Below, one piece after another: positions 35,901 to 45,664 of a DNA stretch of 64,000 nt; position 1 is the stretch's first letter, and the number at the start of each line of letters is the position of its first letter. Origin of the DNA: Sarcocystis neurona. Lineage: Eukaryota; Apicomplexa; Conoidasida; Eucoccidiorida; Sarcocystidae. The position numbers were made by a program, and so were the translations under genes. The DNA lies in assembly GCA_000727475.1 (NCBI GenBank), contig KL647291.1:1248545-1312544 (forward strand), written 5' to 3'. The notes under the pieces are model-generated. The model did no database searches. It worked only from the letters and a program-made list of their open reading frames with translations, and was not told the DNA's origin.

Positions 35901-38883
35901 CGCAGGACAAAATAAGAGTTGCAGGAGCAGCAGGACGACGAACAGCAGGAGGAACAACAGCAGCTGCAACCGTCAAGCGGCCAACGCAGCAGCAGCAGGA
36001 GGCTGATCTGGGACAGCAGCACCAGTAGTTATGACAGCAGCAGCCTAGCAGCACCGTGTCCAGCAGCAACAGCGATATCAGCAGAGTAGCAGCAGACGAT
36101 ATGGGCAGCACACCAACAACCACAGCAGCAACAGCGCGCTCGCGCATGCGGTGCGGACACAGCGTATGATGGGGAAAAGCATCGGCACCAACGTTCCACC
36201 GTGTGGAACACGCCCTCGGAAAAAGGCCTGTTCGTAGTTTATGTATTTGTGTACATGGAGGGATGCGGAGGGCTCACCAGATCGACGATTATTCCGCTTT
36301 GCCTATTTAAGTATGTACGTGTTATCTTCCATACCTGTGGCCGTTCCCCCTCAAGCCTGCGGATGAATATATATCCTCGTACCTCTCTCTGTTACAAGGC
36401 AGTAGGTAGGCATGCGTGCTCGCAGGTGCGAACGCAGTTTCCGTACGAAGATGAGGAAGACACAGAGAGTGCGTTCGACAGGTTTTGTTTCCGTCGCCGT
36501 CTGAATATGATTGTTATATGCGCCCCTCTGTATTTCCATATATACAATTATATATATATACACACATATGTACAAGTCAGCACACACATGTCTGAGTCGG
36601 CGTCGTTTGAAGCTAATTCGAGTAAGGCGACCGCTTTAATATCACACAGTGACTGCATAAGACAAAGAAAAAGTGCTGCCCGAGATGCACTGCTAGTCTG
36701 CGTGCCCGAGTGCATGTAGGACCCGCAGCCGTAGGATAAAACGGGTTTCCTTCAGGTCCTGGGGATCTTTTTTTTATTGGCAAGGTGGCGCGTTGTATGA
36801 GTCCGTGTATTTGTGCGTACAAACATATAAATATTTATATATGTGTGGAGCAAGGACTTTTTGGATGTTCGTCTCCCCCTCCACGGGTGTGCACCGGACG
36901 CAGTACGCGTTTCTGCCCCTCTGCAGGCGTGAAGTCTGTGCACGTGTGTATCCCAAGGGGTGCAAGCAGTACGACTGCTGAGCGCACACATATCCAGACG
37001 TGGATGAACATGCCTTTGCGTGACTGTCTTCTGCCGTCAGCATCGGGAAGGCGTGTCGTCTTGTGCGGGCGATGTTGCGTCCTGCGTGCGTCCTCTTCAG
37101 CGTAGTGTATATGTGTATATATCGGGGCCCGTAGAATGCGCAGCAGACAGAGAAAGACGTGTGTGCCGCTGCATAGGTGTGTGTATATTCACACACGAGA
37201 GTGTCCGAGTACACAGGTGTAAAACTGGTGTTTGTGTTTCTCTGGTGCGACCGTCCCTTCATGTGCACGGTACGCTTGTGTTAGTAGTTATGGTGTCCAT
37301 TTGTGTGTCTGCGTACGTGTCTACGCGTGGGTATCGATATACTTAGCCAGAAAGAAGACAGCGTTGTCTCCTGACGGTCAGTGGGCTTCACGTAGGTGCG
37401 TACGCATGGGTGTCGATACACCCAGCCAGAAAGAATACAGCTGTCTCTCCTGTCAGTCTTCTTCATATATGCACGACTGCGCCCGTAGAAAGTGGTTGAA
37501 AACGGATGTGAAGGGCAGCAACATAGATGCGCATGGGTGTGATACGTGCAGCCGCGTGGAAGAGAGCGCATTCAATTTGTACGACACGGTGATGAAGTAC
37601 TTTCTCGCTCGAGCCAAGCTGTGCAGCAAGTTGGTCAAGTACCCGAACACGATGGACTACCAGATGGCGATTATCGAACTCGACAGGAAGGTATTTTCCT
37701 CTCTTTTTCCATCCCTTTGTGCTTGTCGTCGTCGGCGTTTCGCTGCCCATACGTGGAGACCTACGAAACATGAATTTTCTCTGCGGCCTGGACCGCTGTA
37801 AATGTTGTGTGCGCATCTCCGTATGTTCCATAGTTGCATACGAAGGTTATACATATATACATACATACTATATATATGTATATGTATACGCATATATCTG
37901 CATACGACGACGTACGCATAGATGTATTTGTCGGCCCACGTTCATGTATATCCATGAGTTCCGCTCTGTCTCTGTCTCTGGTTTGTGCATAATCACACAG
38001 ACGAAAGTAGGTGTTCGCGTCGGTGTCGAGATCATGTGTGTACGCACAGAAAGGTCTTTCGTCCCTGTGAATGTACGTCTGTCGACTATCCGGGAAGAGA
38101 AGGGGGCTGCCTACAGGCCATGCTTTACTTCTCATTCGCTGCTTGTTCACTACGTTTGCTGCTGTCTGATTATTTGGGACCGCGCATAGCAGTTGACAGT
38201 CTCCCGTCTCTGCCTGTGCGTGTGACTGTTCTATTGACGGAGATTTCTTTACAGGCTTGTGGCTACGGATTTACGGTTGCGTACTTCTATGCTGCGCTTC
38301 TTTATAGGCTTGTGGCTATGTGTTTACGGTTGTGGACGCCTATGCTGCACTTCTTTCGGGGCTTGTGGCTGTGGGTTTACGGTTGTGTACGCCTATGCTG
38401 CTCTTCCTTATAGGCTTGTGGCTACGGATTTACCGTTGTGTGGTGTGTGTTGGGGATCAAATGTGGATATGAGTTGTGGAGCATCCACTTTTATCGGGGT
38501 AGCTGTGTGCTGTTGCTGCTGATAGAAACGCTGCTGCACGAGGATGCTGCGGGTGTTGTCTGCTGCCGCTGCTTCAGCCGTTTTGCTGCGTCGGGTGTTA
38601 ATTCTCAGGGGCGGAGTTGTGTGTGCGCAGTTTCCTCAACTCGCAACCGAGGGGTGTGTTCGCTTCGTAGCTGTTCCTCTGCTGCAGTCCTTTGCTGTTC
38701 CTGCTGGCGTTCTTTGCTGCCGCTGTCGCGTGTGAACAGGAGTGGATCCACCTGAAGATAACGAAACTGGACCTGCGCAACAATTATATCATGCTTTACG
38801 ATTTGATATGCAAAAACTGGCAGAACGTCGTTGCCCCCAAAGGCAGGCATTACACCACGAGCCAGGCGTCACTCATGTACTGA
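32920..38883 (+). CDS. Proteasome activator PA28/REG (PSME3-type) subunit, five exons, 566 aa
   Basis: Exons at 32920-33287, 33836-34003, 34954-35835, 37552-37690 and 38740-38883 join in phases 2, 2, 2 and 0 to a TGA. The product caps the 20S proteasome and opens its gate. Exon 2 matches the first PA28 helix (YREDVTRRALHILTDELPRR). The end of exon 3 holds the activation loop PRIEDGNNFGVAIQEE (RIEDGNNFGV at 453-462). Exons 4 and 5 match the last helices (YFLARAKLCSKLVKYPNTMD; KITKLDLRNNYIMLYDLICK), ending Leu-Met-Tyr much as animal PA28-gamma ends Leu-Tyr. The ATG context is good (gccgccATGG). Animal PA28 is about 250 residues; here a Gly/Ser/Ala-rich N-terminus and a roughly 240-residue low-complexity insert with long serine runs (in exon 3) separate helix 1 from the activation loop. 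Confidence 0.9.
35836..36219. repeat. CAG-rich triplet-repeat tract in PA28 intron 3
   Basis: Dense cagcag/gcagca runs (about 35915-36130) follow the exon 3 donor. Frames on both strands give Gln, Ser, Cys or Leu runs. It is noncoding in the PA28 model. Confidence 0.6.
37313..37470. repeat. Imperfect tandem duplication of about 79 bp in PA28 intron 3
   Basis: The segment with tacgcgtgggtatcgatata and agccagaaagaagacag (from about 37313) is followed by a similar one with tacgcatgggtgtcgataca and agccagaaagaatacag (from about 37392). Confidence 0.8.
38253..38443. repeat. Tandem repeat, 3.6 copies of a 53-bp unit in PA28 intron 4
   Basis: Copies start at 38253, 38306, 38359 and 38412 with aggcttgtggctacggattt or close variants. 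The period of 53 is not a multiple of three. It ends about 300 bases before the exon 5 acceptor. Confidence 0.9.
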
Positions 38884-39405
38884 TGTGGTGTGCGTGCACT
38901 TTAATAACTGCCCCTAATCCTGTTGCTGCGACGGCCACGGCATCGATTGGCACCGGTGCTGCGGCAGCCACGCGCTGGGGCAGCTGCTGGTGTTGCTACA
39001 ACGGAGAAGGGGTGCTACCTCTGAACTTGCACCAGCGAGTACATAGCTGTTTGTCCGTCTGCTGTCACTGCTGCCACAAGGCCTACAGATGTGTCCTAAG
39101 CAGCAGCAGCAGCGACAACGGCCTCTGTTTTGCAGCGGTTGCTGCCGCGTTGAGAACACGCTGCTACTCTTGCCGGGGTGCAGCAAGCTCGCTACTCCTT
39201 CTGTGCTTTGTAATAGGACGAGAACCAACTTTGGGGTCAACAGGAGCTGCTGCTGCGGTGACGTCATCGTAAATCGCCGCCTTCGGTGTACTATTTTATA
39301 AGCGAGTTGCAGCTTTTGCAGCAATGCATGTCTCCGGCTGGCGGCTCCCGCTGACGCAGATGCGAACTGACGTGGCCACTACTGAAACAGCAGGCGCTGG
39401 TTGAG
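38884..39405. other. Alanine/CAG-type low-complexity DNA between genes
   Basis: Open plus-strand frames here (for example NPVAATATASIGTGAAAATR near 38920) could belong to upstream exons of the next gene, but no phase-consistent join was found. Confidence 0.3.
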
Positions 39406-40802
39406 CGTCGAACAATCTTCTTTCTCTTGCTGTGTTTTCTGCTGCCGTTTTTGCTCCTGCTGGGGATTTGATCGTGCAAGAGAGTGCTCCTGCTGCGGCT
39501 CTTCGTACCGGTAGGGGTACGCAAGTACAGTGGCCGAGTGCGCGTGCAGAGGAGAGGGGGAGCAATAGCTGCAATGGGGGAACGTGTCATGTGTGAATAC
39601 ATACATATGCACCTCTTTCGTACGCAGTAAAACGCTCCGCTGCAGAAGGACCAGATGCTACCGGGCGCCTAGCAGCTGCTGGTGCTGTTGTAGCGCACGC
39701 AACTGCGCTTTTCTTCGCGAACGAGTCGCCGGATTTCTCCGTGCGTCTGGAGACGCTGGCAACGTACATACGGACGGATGCATGTACACGCGTAGTGTCT
39801 ACGTAGACACTTTATGTGCGGCGAGGTTCGTGAGCCAGTGTGTTGTACACCGGGGTATGTATGCATGCCCACTGTGTCATAGTTTGTGTTCCGAGATTTA
39901 ACTCGTGTCAGTTTTCCTTCGCAGCTTGGGCGCGATCGTGACTAGCGGAGCGCTGGATACATTCCTCTCTCTACGTAGATACTCTGTGCATGTATCTCTA
40001 CGCCTGTGTGTATGTCCGTGCTACATTTGTGTTGTGTGTTCCCGTGTATACATGTTACATGTGTGCGTATTTGCATACGCATCACGTGCGCGGCTATCCT
40101 CCCTGTGTAGCGGTCCCGTTCTACGTAGACGTGTAGACGGTGTGTGGGCATATACGTACGTTTGTGGGTTGAAGAGCGTTCTCTGCTGTCTTCACTTCTG
40201 ACGGACGCTGCTCACGTGCGTGTACTTCTTTGTGGCCCAGGGCATATTCGTATACGGATATCCGTATATGTGTGTGTGTGTGTGTGTGTGCGCCGCGTGT
40301 GTATGTATATGTGCTACTGCCTTTTTATAGCGGTGTAGGCATTCGTGGTTTCGTCTGTACATCTTCATTATACACGTGGCTGCACACGTGTGTACCATTC
40401 CATCCATTTGGGGTAAGCGAAGAGTGCATTGTATGCAGAGAAGACACTCGCCACTCCGTAATGCGTTCGCGACGCTTTTGTCTGCGTTGTTTTTCATATA
40501 AAGGAATACTCGCGCAGACACGCTTGTATACTTGTCTTTGCTTGTATCAGCGTTTATAGTCTCGCTCGTACAGGTGTCTGCCGCGTACGGTTGCTGTTCC
40601 AGTGACCTACGACTCTGCACTGCGAGACAAAAGACTGCAGACTGCGGGTCGTCAGGCGACCCCTCTCACCTCTTCTTTCTTCGGTATACGAGCCGCAGCA
40701 GCAGGACAGGGAAGCGACTCAACGCTAGTACGCGCCGGATTAGCAGCAGCGAGAGCGCCCAGAGGCAGAGGACAGCGATACTTGTCTGTGACGGCAGAGT
40801 AA
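39406..40802 (+). CDS. Alanine-rich protein of unknown function, four exons; 5' end missing
   Basis: Exons at about 39406-39510, 39628-39763, 39925-39974 and 40603-40802 join in phases 1, 2 and 1 without a stop. Donors are CCG-GTAGGG, CAAC-GTACAT and CTAC-GTAGAT. Acceptors are ctctttcgtacgcag, ttttccttcgcag and gttgctgttccag. The product includes VKRSAAEGPDATGRLAAAGA, NESPDFSVRLETLATLGAI and GALDTFLSL, and ends GRGQRYLSVTAE. The small-residue-rich helices suggest a helical, possibly organelle-targeted protein, but no family is recognised. The first exon's acceptor is uncertain. The stop codon lies only four bases before the next predicted start, which raises the possibility that the two models are one gene. 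Confidence 0.45.
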
Positions 40803-40806
40803 TAAG

Positions 40807-41409
40807 ATGCAGCTGGAGCGAGATTGCTTGAGCTCCATGGCAGGCATCAGCGGTATGAAGGGCAGTCGCACCAGCAGCAGCTACAGCAGCGGAGAGCCCG
40901 TATACGTGAGTCATACGGTATATAAGCAGCCTCAGCTAAGAGAGGTTAATGCGCAGAAGAGGCGCTGCTTAAAGTACGCACGGGAAGAGCTTCTGATCTT
41001 TCTGTGGACAACTCGGAAACTGTCGCAAAATCACTGCGTTTATGCCTAACTTGTGTAAAGAACACATGTCCGCAAACATGTTTGGGAACTCTCCGTTCAC
41101 ATCTGTATACATTTACAAACATATGGGAACACTGCACTCACACACGTACATATATATATATATATATGGGATCACCTGTGGGGAGATAACTGAGAGCACT
41201 AGGTATATGCACGGACGCGTGTGTACAGCAGTGGTGTTCACCGGGATAGAAAGACTTGTGCACGCACGAAGCATGTATATATATATATATATACATGCTT
41301 CGGGACGCACGTGAAGGAGACATTCAAGGAGATAGTGGAAATTACCAGTCGTTTACCAGGTGCCTCTACACGAAACACATGCGAAGGAACGCCACAAGTT
41401 CTTGTGGGA

Positions 41410-41440
<31 letters not shown>

Positions 41441-41866
41441 TCTGGTGGGATATATACGGAAAACTTCTTGCGCGGGCGCGCAGCAAGTGATTGCATGGTG
41501 CACGCAGAGGACGCGTGTAGAACCAGAAAGGCCTCCTACTTCCGAGTGAAATCATGCGTGACGTACGTAGGGACATCCCTATAAGGGCGTACGTAACATT
41601 GGTGTACTCAGGGTAAGCCGTTATGTCAGGTAAACAGGCGCGTGAACTGTCACATCAACAAAATTTCCTCTCCGTGCAGCAACACTGGCGACGCGGCACG
41701 CTTGGAAGGGAATTCGGTCAATGCATGCACTGTACGTTTGCGTACACACGTATGTATATATATATATATATGTATATATTTTTACGCACATGAAACAGAT
41801 GAACTGTCGGCATCTTTGCGGTGGCAGATAGATAATGGAGATCCACAAGAGTTATCCAAGGAATAA
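40807..41866 (+). CDS. Small protein with an eIF4E-binding motif, five exons, 151 aa
   Basis: Exons at 40807-41037, 41317-41359, 41484-41545, 41680-41731 and 41799-41866 join in phases 0, 1, 0 and 1 to a TAA. Residues 57-63, YAREELL, fit the canonical Y-x4-L-hydrophobic motif by which 4E-BPs, eIF4G and 4E-T bind the cap-binding protein eIF4E, and closely resemble the YTKEELL of 4E-T. The N-terminus is serine-rich (GMKGSRTSSSYSSGE). The C-terminal exons read TFKEIVEITSRLPASDCMV, HWRRGTLGREFGQCMHYE and LRWQIDNGDPQELSKE. The exon 1 donor (TGC-GTTTAT) is weak, and a strong GTGAGT at 40906 could end exon 1 early and exclude the motif. Role in translation control is inference from the motif. Confidence 0.45.
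41267..41302. repeat. Perfect 36-bp palindrome with a TA core
   Basis: The arms cgaagcatg and catgcttcg flank alternating TA, making the whole element equal to its own reverse complement. It lies in intron 1 of the eIF4E-motif gene, 15 bases before an exon. Confidence 0.9.
41410..41441. repeat. TA microsatellite
   Basis: About 15 or more TA units in an intron of the eIF4E-motif gene; one of the longest TA runs in the window. Confidence 0.8.
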
Positions 41867-42354
41867 CTGACACGGTTGGTGGCACTGCTCTTGTACGCAC
41901 GACGAGCGTGCTTCGCAGGGACACGGCCAGATTTCTGAACCGCAAACTTCATGTGTACCGAGGTGATAAACCGCATCCTCTACAGGTGTGTGCGGAAAAA
42001 GGTCGTTTAAGATGATCTGTACATGTCTACCTTTCAGAGAAATCACACATACAACTTAGACGTGTAACTCTGTCACTGTGAAGTGCTTGCTGGGAAACGA
42101 CAACACTTCAGCGCAGCGTAGAATTTTCCGTGTCGACACACGGGTGTAAGTACCTCTATGCGTATGCGTATATTTCTGGTGCGCAACGGATTTGCTTGCC
42201 GAGTCCCTCGACGATGGCGATAGACGTGTAGAACGGGTCCCAGCACATCATAATCGAGTATGGCCCACCGGACCAGAAACCTTTCCGTTTGATTGAGTAA
42301 AATAGTGTTTAGAAGAGAGAGCTAGGGGTGAAGAGATAACACGATGAAGACGAG

Positions 42355-42432
42355 ATGTCGCCACCATCTCTTCGATTGAAAGCAGACATTTGTCTGTGTG
42401 GGGAAAATGACACTGAGCGCCACGCATTCGTT
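42355..42432 (+). CDS. Possible first exon of an unrecognised gene
   Basis: An ATG (cgagATGTCGCC) opens a frame, MSPPSLRLKADICLCGENDT, ending at TTCGTT-GTAAGTGC, a good donor in phase 0. Without splicing the frame continues to 42603 (82 residues). The partner exon is not settled. Confidence 0.3.
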
Positions 42433-42718
42433 GTAAGTGCAAGGCTGCAGGGGAAAGTGTACACACAAGAAGTGGGAAGTGGGGGGAGGCGAGTACCTAC
42501 GGGAGCGACAGGACGATTGAAAGCAGAGGTGCAGCGCTATACAGTAATAATCGTGGAAGACAAACGACCCAGAGTACGAACAAAGAGATGTGCGTCCGTA
42601 TAACAGAAGAACGAGAACGGAAGAAAACTACACACGTTAGTGAAAACGTGTAAAATTTGAGCTGTCCAGTGGTGCGTGTACTGAAGTGACGGAAAAACAG
42701 TTGTTGGTACATGTGCAG

Positions 42719-42927
42719 CAGAACTGGGAGCCGTGGACTGGAATGATGACCTGGGAGAAGAAATAATTTCAGACTCTCAGCCTATTTATATGCCAGAAAA
42801 TAAGTTGACATCTGCTCTGGTGGAGATACGTTTTTGTGGGGCGAGGGACCACGGTGTCAAGGGGAAAGCCGACGAACAACAGCAGTCCACCGGTCGATTG
42901 CTATGGCTGCACACTGCAGCTGTGTAG
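42719..42927 (+). CDS. Possible 3' terminal exon
   Basis: An acceptor (ttggtacatgtgcag) precedes a protein-like acidic sequence (ELGAVDWNDDLGEEIISDSQ, then PIYMPENKLTSALVEIRF) that runs to a TAG. Its phase (1) does not match the exon ending at 42432, so another exon would be needed between them. No family is recognised. Confidence 0.35.
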
Positions 42928-43039
42928 ACACACAACACATAAGTAGGTGCGTGCAGATGTGTATCGGTAAAGAATGTGAATGTATCCAGGGTTTTGCTTG
43001 GATGTGAGGAGCACGTACATACAAGTGGTCTCATACAAG

Positions 43040-43095
43040 TGTACTCATATATATATATATATATATATGTGCCGGACATGTGTATATATATACGT
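43040..43095. repeat. TA microsatellite region
   Basis: A (TA)n run at about 43048-43069 is followed by tgtatatatatacgtatg. It is noncoding. Confidence 0.8.
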
Positions 43096-43754
43096 ATGCA
43101 GACATAAGTGTTAAATAGGCGAGAAGAGGGTTGTGTGGGTAATCCACTTGTATCGAATATGTTCGTCGGTGATCCTGACCCAGATTTACAGATGCGAAGC
43201 CTGTGAATGTATACTAATATATACACGCCTAGACACATGGGTCTGGCGGCTATCAAGCACGGGTATCTCAGTATGTACCCCTGCTCACACGTGTAAATAT
43301 TAAGCTAGTACCTATAGATAGCAACGTTTATACGTATCTCTGTTTCCTTAGAATATAACCTCGTACGCTCTAAGAAAAAACCAGACAGCTGTCTGTTGTC
43401 ATGTATTGGTGTATATATATACCTGTATACGCAAATAGGTTTGTGCCTATACTTACTTCTTCTGTACGTATCTCTATGTACCTATTTTTCACTCACTTAG
43501 ACATCTGTCTACCCGTGTCTACATATAAGAGAGGATTCATTTGTAGGCTGCACACATGTGTATGCGTGGAAAAACTTGTAGCGTGTAGAAGTAACTGCCC
43601 TTCACTCTAACATACGTACACACGTATGCATATCCGTGCGCGTACGGATGAGTGAACGGCGACATAGGATGAGAAGGAGAAAGTACCACCTGCAGGTGCG
43701 TTGACTTGCCTTCGCCTTCTGCTGTTGCCGATAACTGCAGCTGCATTTACGCAT

Positions 43755-43758
<4 letters not shown>

Positions 43759-43788
<30 letters not shown>
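43759..43788. repeat. TG dinucleotide microsatellite, about 15 units
   Basis: Uninterrupted (TG)n between a cytosine-rich left flank and a CTGCTG-rich right flank. Confidence 0.95.
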
Positions 43789-43789
<1 letters not shown>

Positions 43790-43873
43790 GCCTCGCTGCT
43801 GCTGGGACAATAGCTGCAGTGCCAGCGCGCGAATCAATCCTTCTGCCAACTGTGCTGCCGGTCTTCTCTCGTG

Positions 43874-44716
43874 CTACTGCTGACGATCGTCTCTTCTACT
43901 CCTACTGCTGCTGCTGCTGCCAGTCTTCTCTTCTGCTGCTGCTGCTGCAGGAACGTGTTGTCGTCGTAGGTGCCGGGCAGCTACGCTGTCTAGATGCCCT
44001 GTTGTTGCTGCTCCGGCTGCCGCTTGCCGTCGCTGAATTCTGCTGCTGTCATCGACGTGGTCGACAACCGCTTCACCATAAATCGAGCACTTTACTGTCG
44101 ATCTTGTGGCTACTGGCGCTTTTGCGGTTGATCTGACTTCCGTGTAGCTGCTGCGCCCTTGCTTGTAGCTGCAGCTCGTGTGTCTGAGCAGCCGTTGCAG
44201 GCACTGCATGCATCGCATGCGCGAACAAGACACACTGTCGACACTATACTCTTACTACTCGTACTGCTCCTACTACTACTGTCGCTGCTCTTCTTCCTCT
44301 CCTTTTCATTCTCCGGACTTCTTTACATTCGGTTTTCCATCTCGTGTTTCTTCTTCTCTTTATTCTTTCTTCTCGCCCTCGTTAGCAACAGCAGGAGCCG
44401 CGGGACCGCCTACGAGGTTCAGCAGCGTGGGAGCACTGCTTCTTCTCCGTTGCTTTCGTTCGGTGTGTAATCTTGCTGCTCTTCTTCTTTTCCCCCCACA
44501 CAACTCCTTAATACCCAACACGCAGATTTCAAGGAATTTCTTGCTGCTTTCACCATTGCACACACTTCCCCTGCAGAAGCCGAGACAGGTCACCACACTT
44601 GCTCCTGACTGCTGCTGTTGCCCGAGCTTTGTAGAGACAGCAGAAATTTTGGAAGCAGACTCAAGTGCTTTACTGTTGCTTTCATACTTGCTGCCACTGG
44701 TTGCCGTGCTCGCCAT
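43874..44716 (-). CDS. Possible minus-strand coding segments, serine/alanine-rich
   Basis: A frame opening at an ATG in good context at 44716 (aacaATGG) reads MASTATSGSKYESNSKALES and later SSKKFLEICVLGIKELCGGK. A second frame (43874-44233) ends in alanine, serine and arginine-rich sequence. The first could be a gene start or an exon of the glutamine-rich gene upstream. The plus strand gives mainly Leu, Cys and Ser runs. Confidence 0.3.
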
Positions 44717-44726
44717 TGTTACCTGA

Positions 44727-45212
44727 TACGCAGCTCCGCCAGGTCTGAGTGTGTGGGGCGACGGCAGCTGCAGCTGCAGCTGCTGTGCCGCCCGCTCCTA
44801 GTCCTCCTGCGACCGACTGCTCTGCTAGCTGCAGCTGCTGCAGCTGCTGCTGAATGCTGTTCCGTCTCTGACTGACGCTGCGGCGCCTGCCACTTCTTGC
44901 TGCTGACAGCCGGTGCTGCCGCTGACCAGTGCGGCCGCTGCTTCTGACTGCTGCTGGTGCTTCTTCTTCTGACTGCTGCTGCTGCGGCGGTCTTACGCTT
45001 CCCTGCTGCTGCGGTGGTCTTACGGTTCTCTGTGCGTCCGCTTCCTTCATCTGAGCCGTTGACGGCGGTGCCGGCATACAGAACTTTCTCTTCTGAGCAG
45101 GCAGCTGCAGCGGTAGTGCACCCTGCGTAGTGTTACTGCTCCTTCTGTTTGTGTTCGCGCAGCCGCATCTAACACGTGTATCTGCCTGGCAACACCGCGG
45201 CGTTCTTTCCAC
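44727..45212 (-). CDS. Glutamine/alanine-rich protein exon
   Basis: The minus-strand frame includes MKEADAQRTVRPPQQQGSV, a repeated RPPQQQ element, NSIQQQLQQLQLAEQSVAGG and an alanine run. It can end at a donor (GTATCAG-GTAACA) near 44727. Glutamine and alanine runs come from CAG/GCA repeats, so the true gene boundaries are uncertain. It lies head-to-head with the large plus-strand gene at 45665, with TA/TACG repeats between. Confidence 0.35.
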
Positions 45213-45664
45213 CTGTATGTTTACCTATGTGAGTATCTATCCATTTCTCTACTTGGCTTCTTTCACACTTGCGTGTCTCCGTACACCTGTGTAGGGGTAT
45301 AACGGGGTGTCTGTACACCTGGATGTCGACCCACGCGTGTCCTGATATGTACATATCTGCGCACACATACACGTATATATGCACGTGTGTACCCATATCT
45401 ACGCACACATATGTATATACATGTATATATGTGTATATACATATATACGTATATATATGCACACGTACATATGTATGTGTATCCGTGCACGTTCGTACAT
45501 GTATATACTTCGACGGCTTGTCAGCTGGCGTTGCTTGGGAGCTGCGCTGCAGTGCCTGTCTCTGCACCAGCTGCTTCCCATCTGTCTTCTTCCTCTGCCT
45601 GTTCAAGAGCGCTGCTCTGTGGGGACAGCGAGGCAGCAGTTGCTGCAGCAGCAGAGGCGTCACA
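45213..45664. promoter_or_regulatory. Spacer between divergent genes, tacgtata-rich
   Basis: The region from 45340 to 45510 is almost entirely alternating purine-pyrimidine sequence (acatatgtatatacatgtat and similar). A plus-strand frame runs through it into the downstream gene but reads only Tyr, Ile, Cys and Thr. It probably holds 5' noncoding sequence of one or both neighbours. Confidence 0.35.

Noticed and set aside
45269..45664. 5' continuation of the giant open frame through 132 extra codons
   Set aside because: It translates TA/TG repeat DNA into Tyr, Ile, Cys and Thr runs; the ATG at 45665 begins the protein-like composition.
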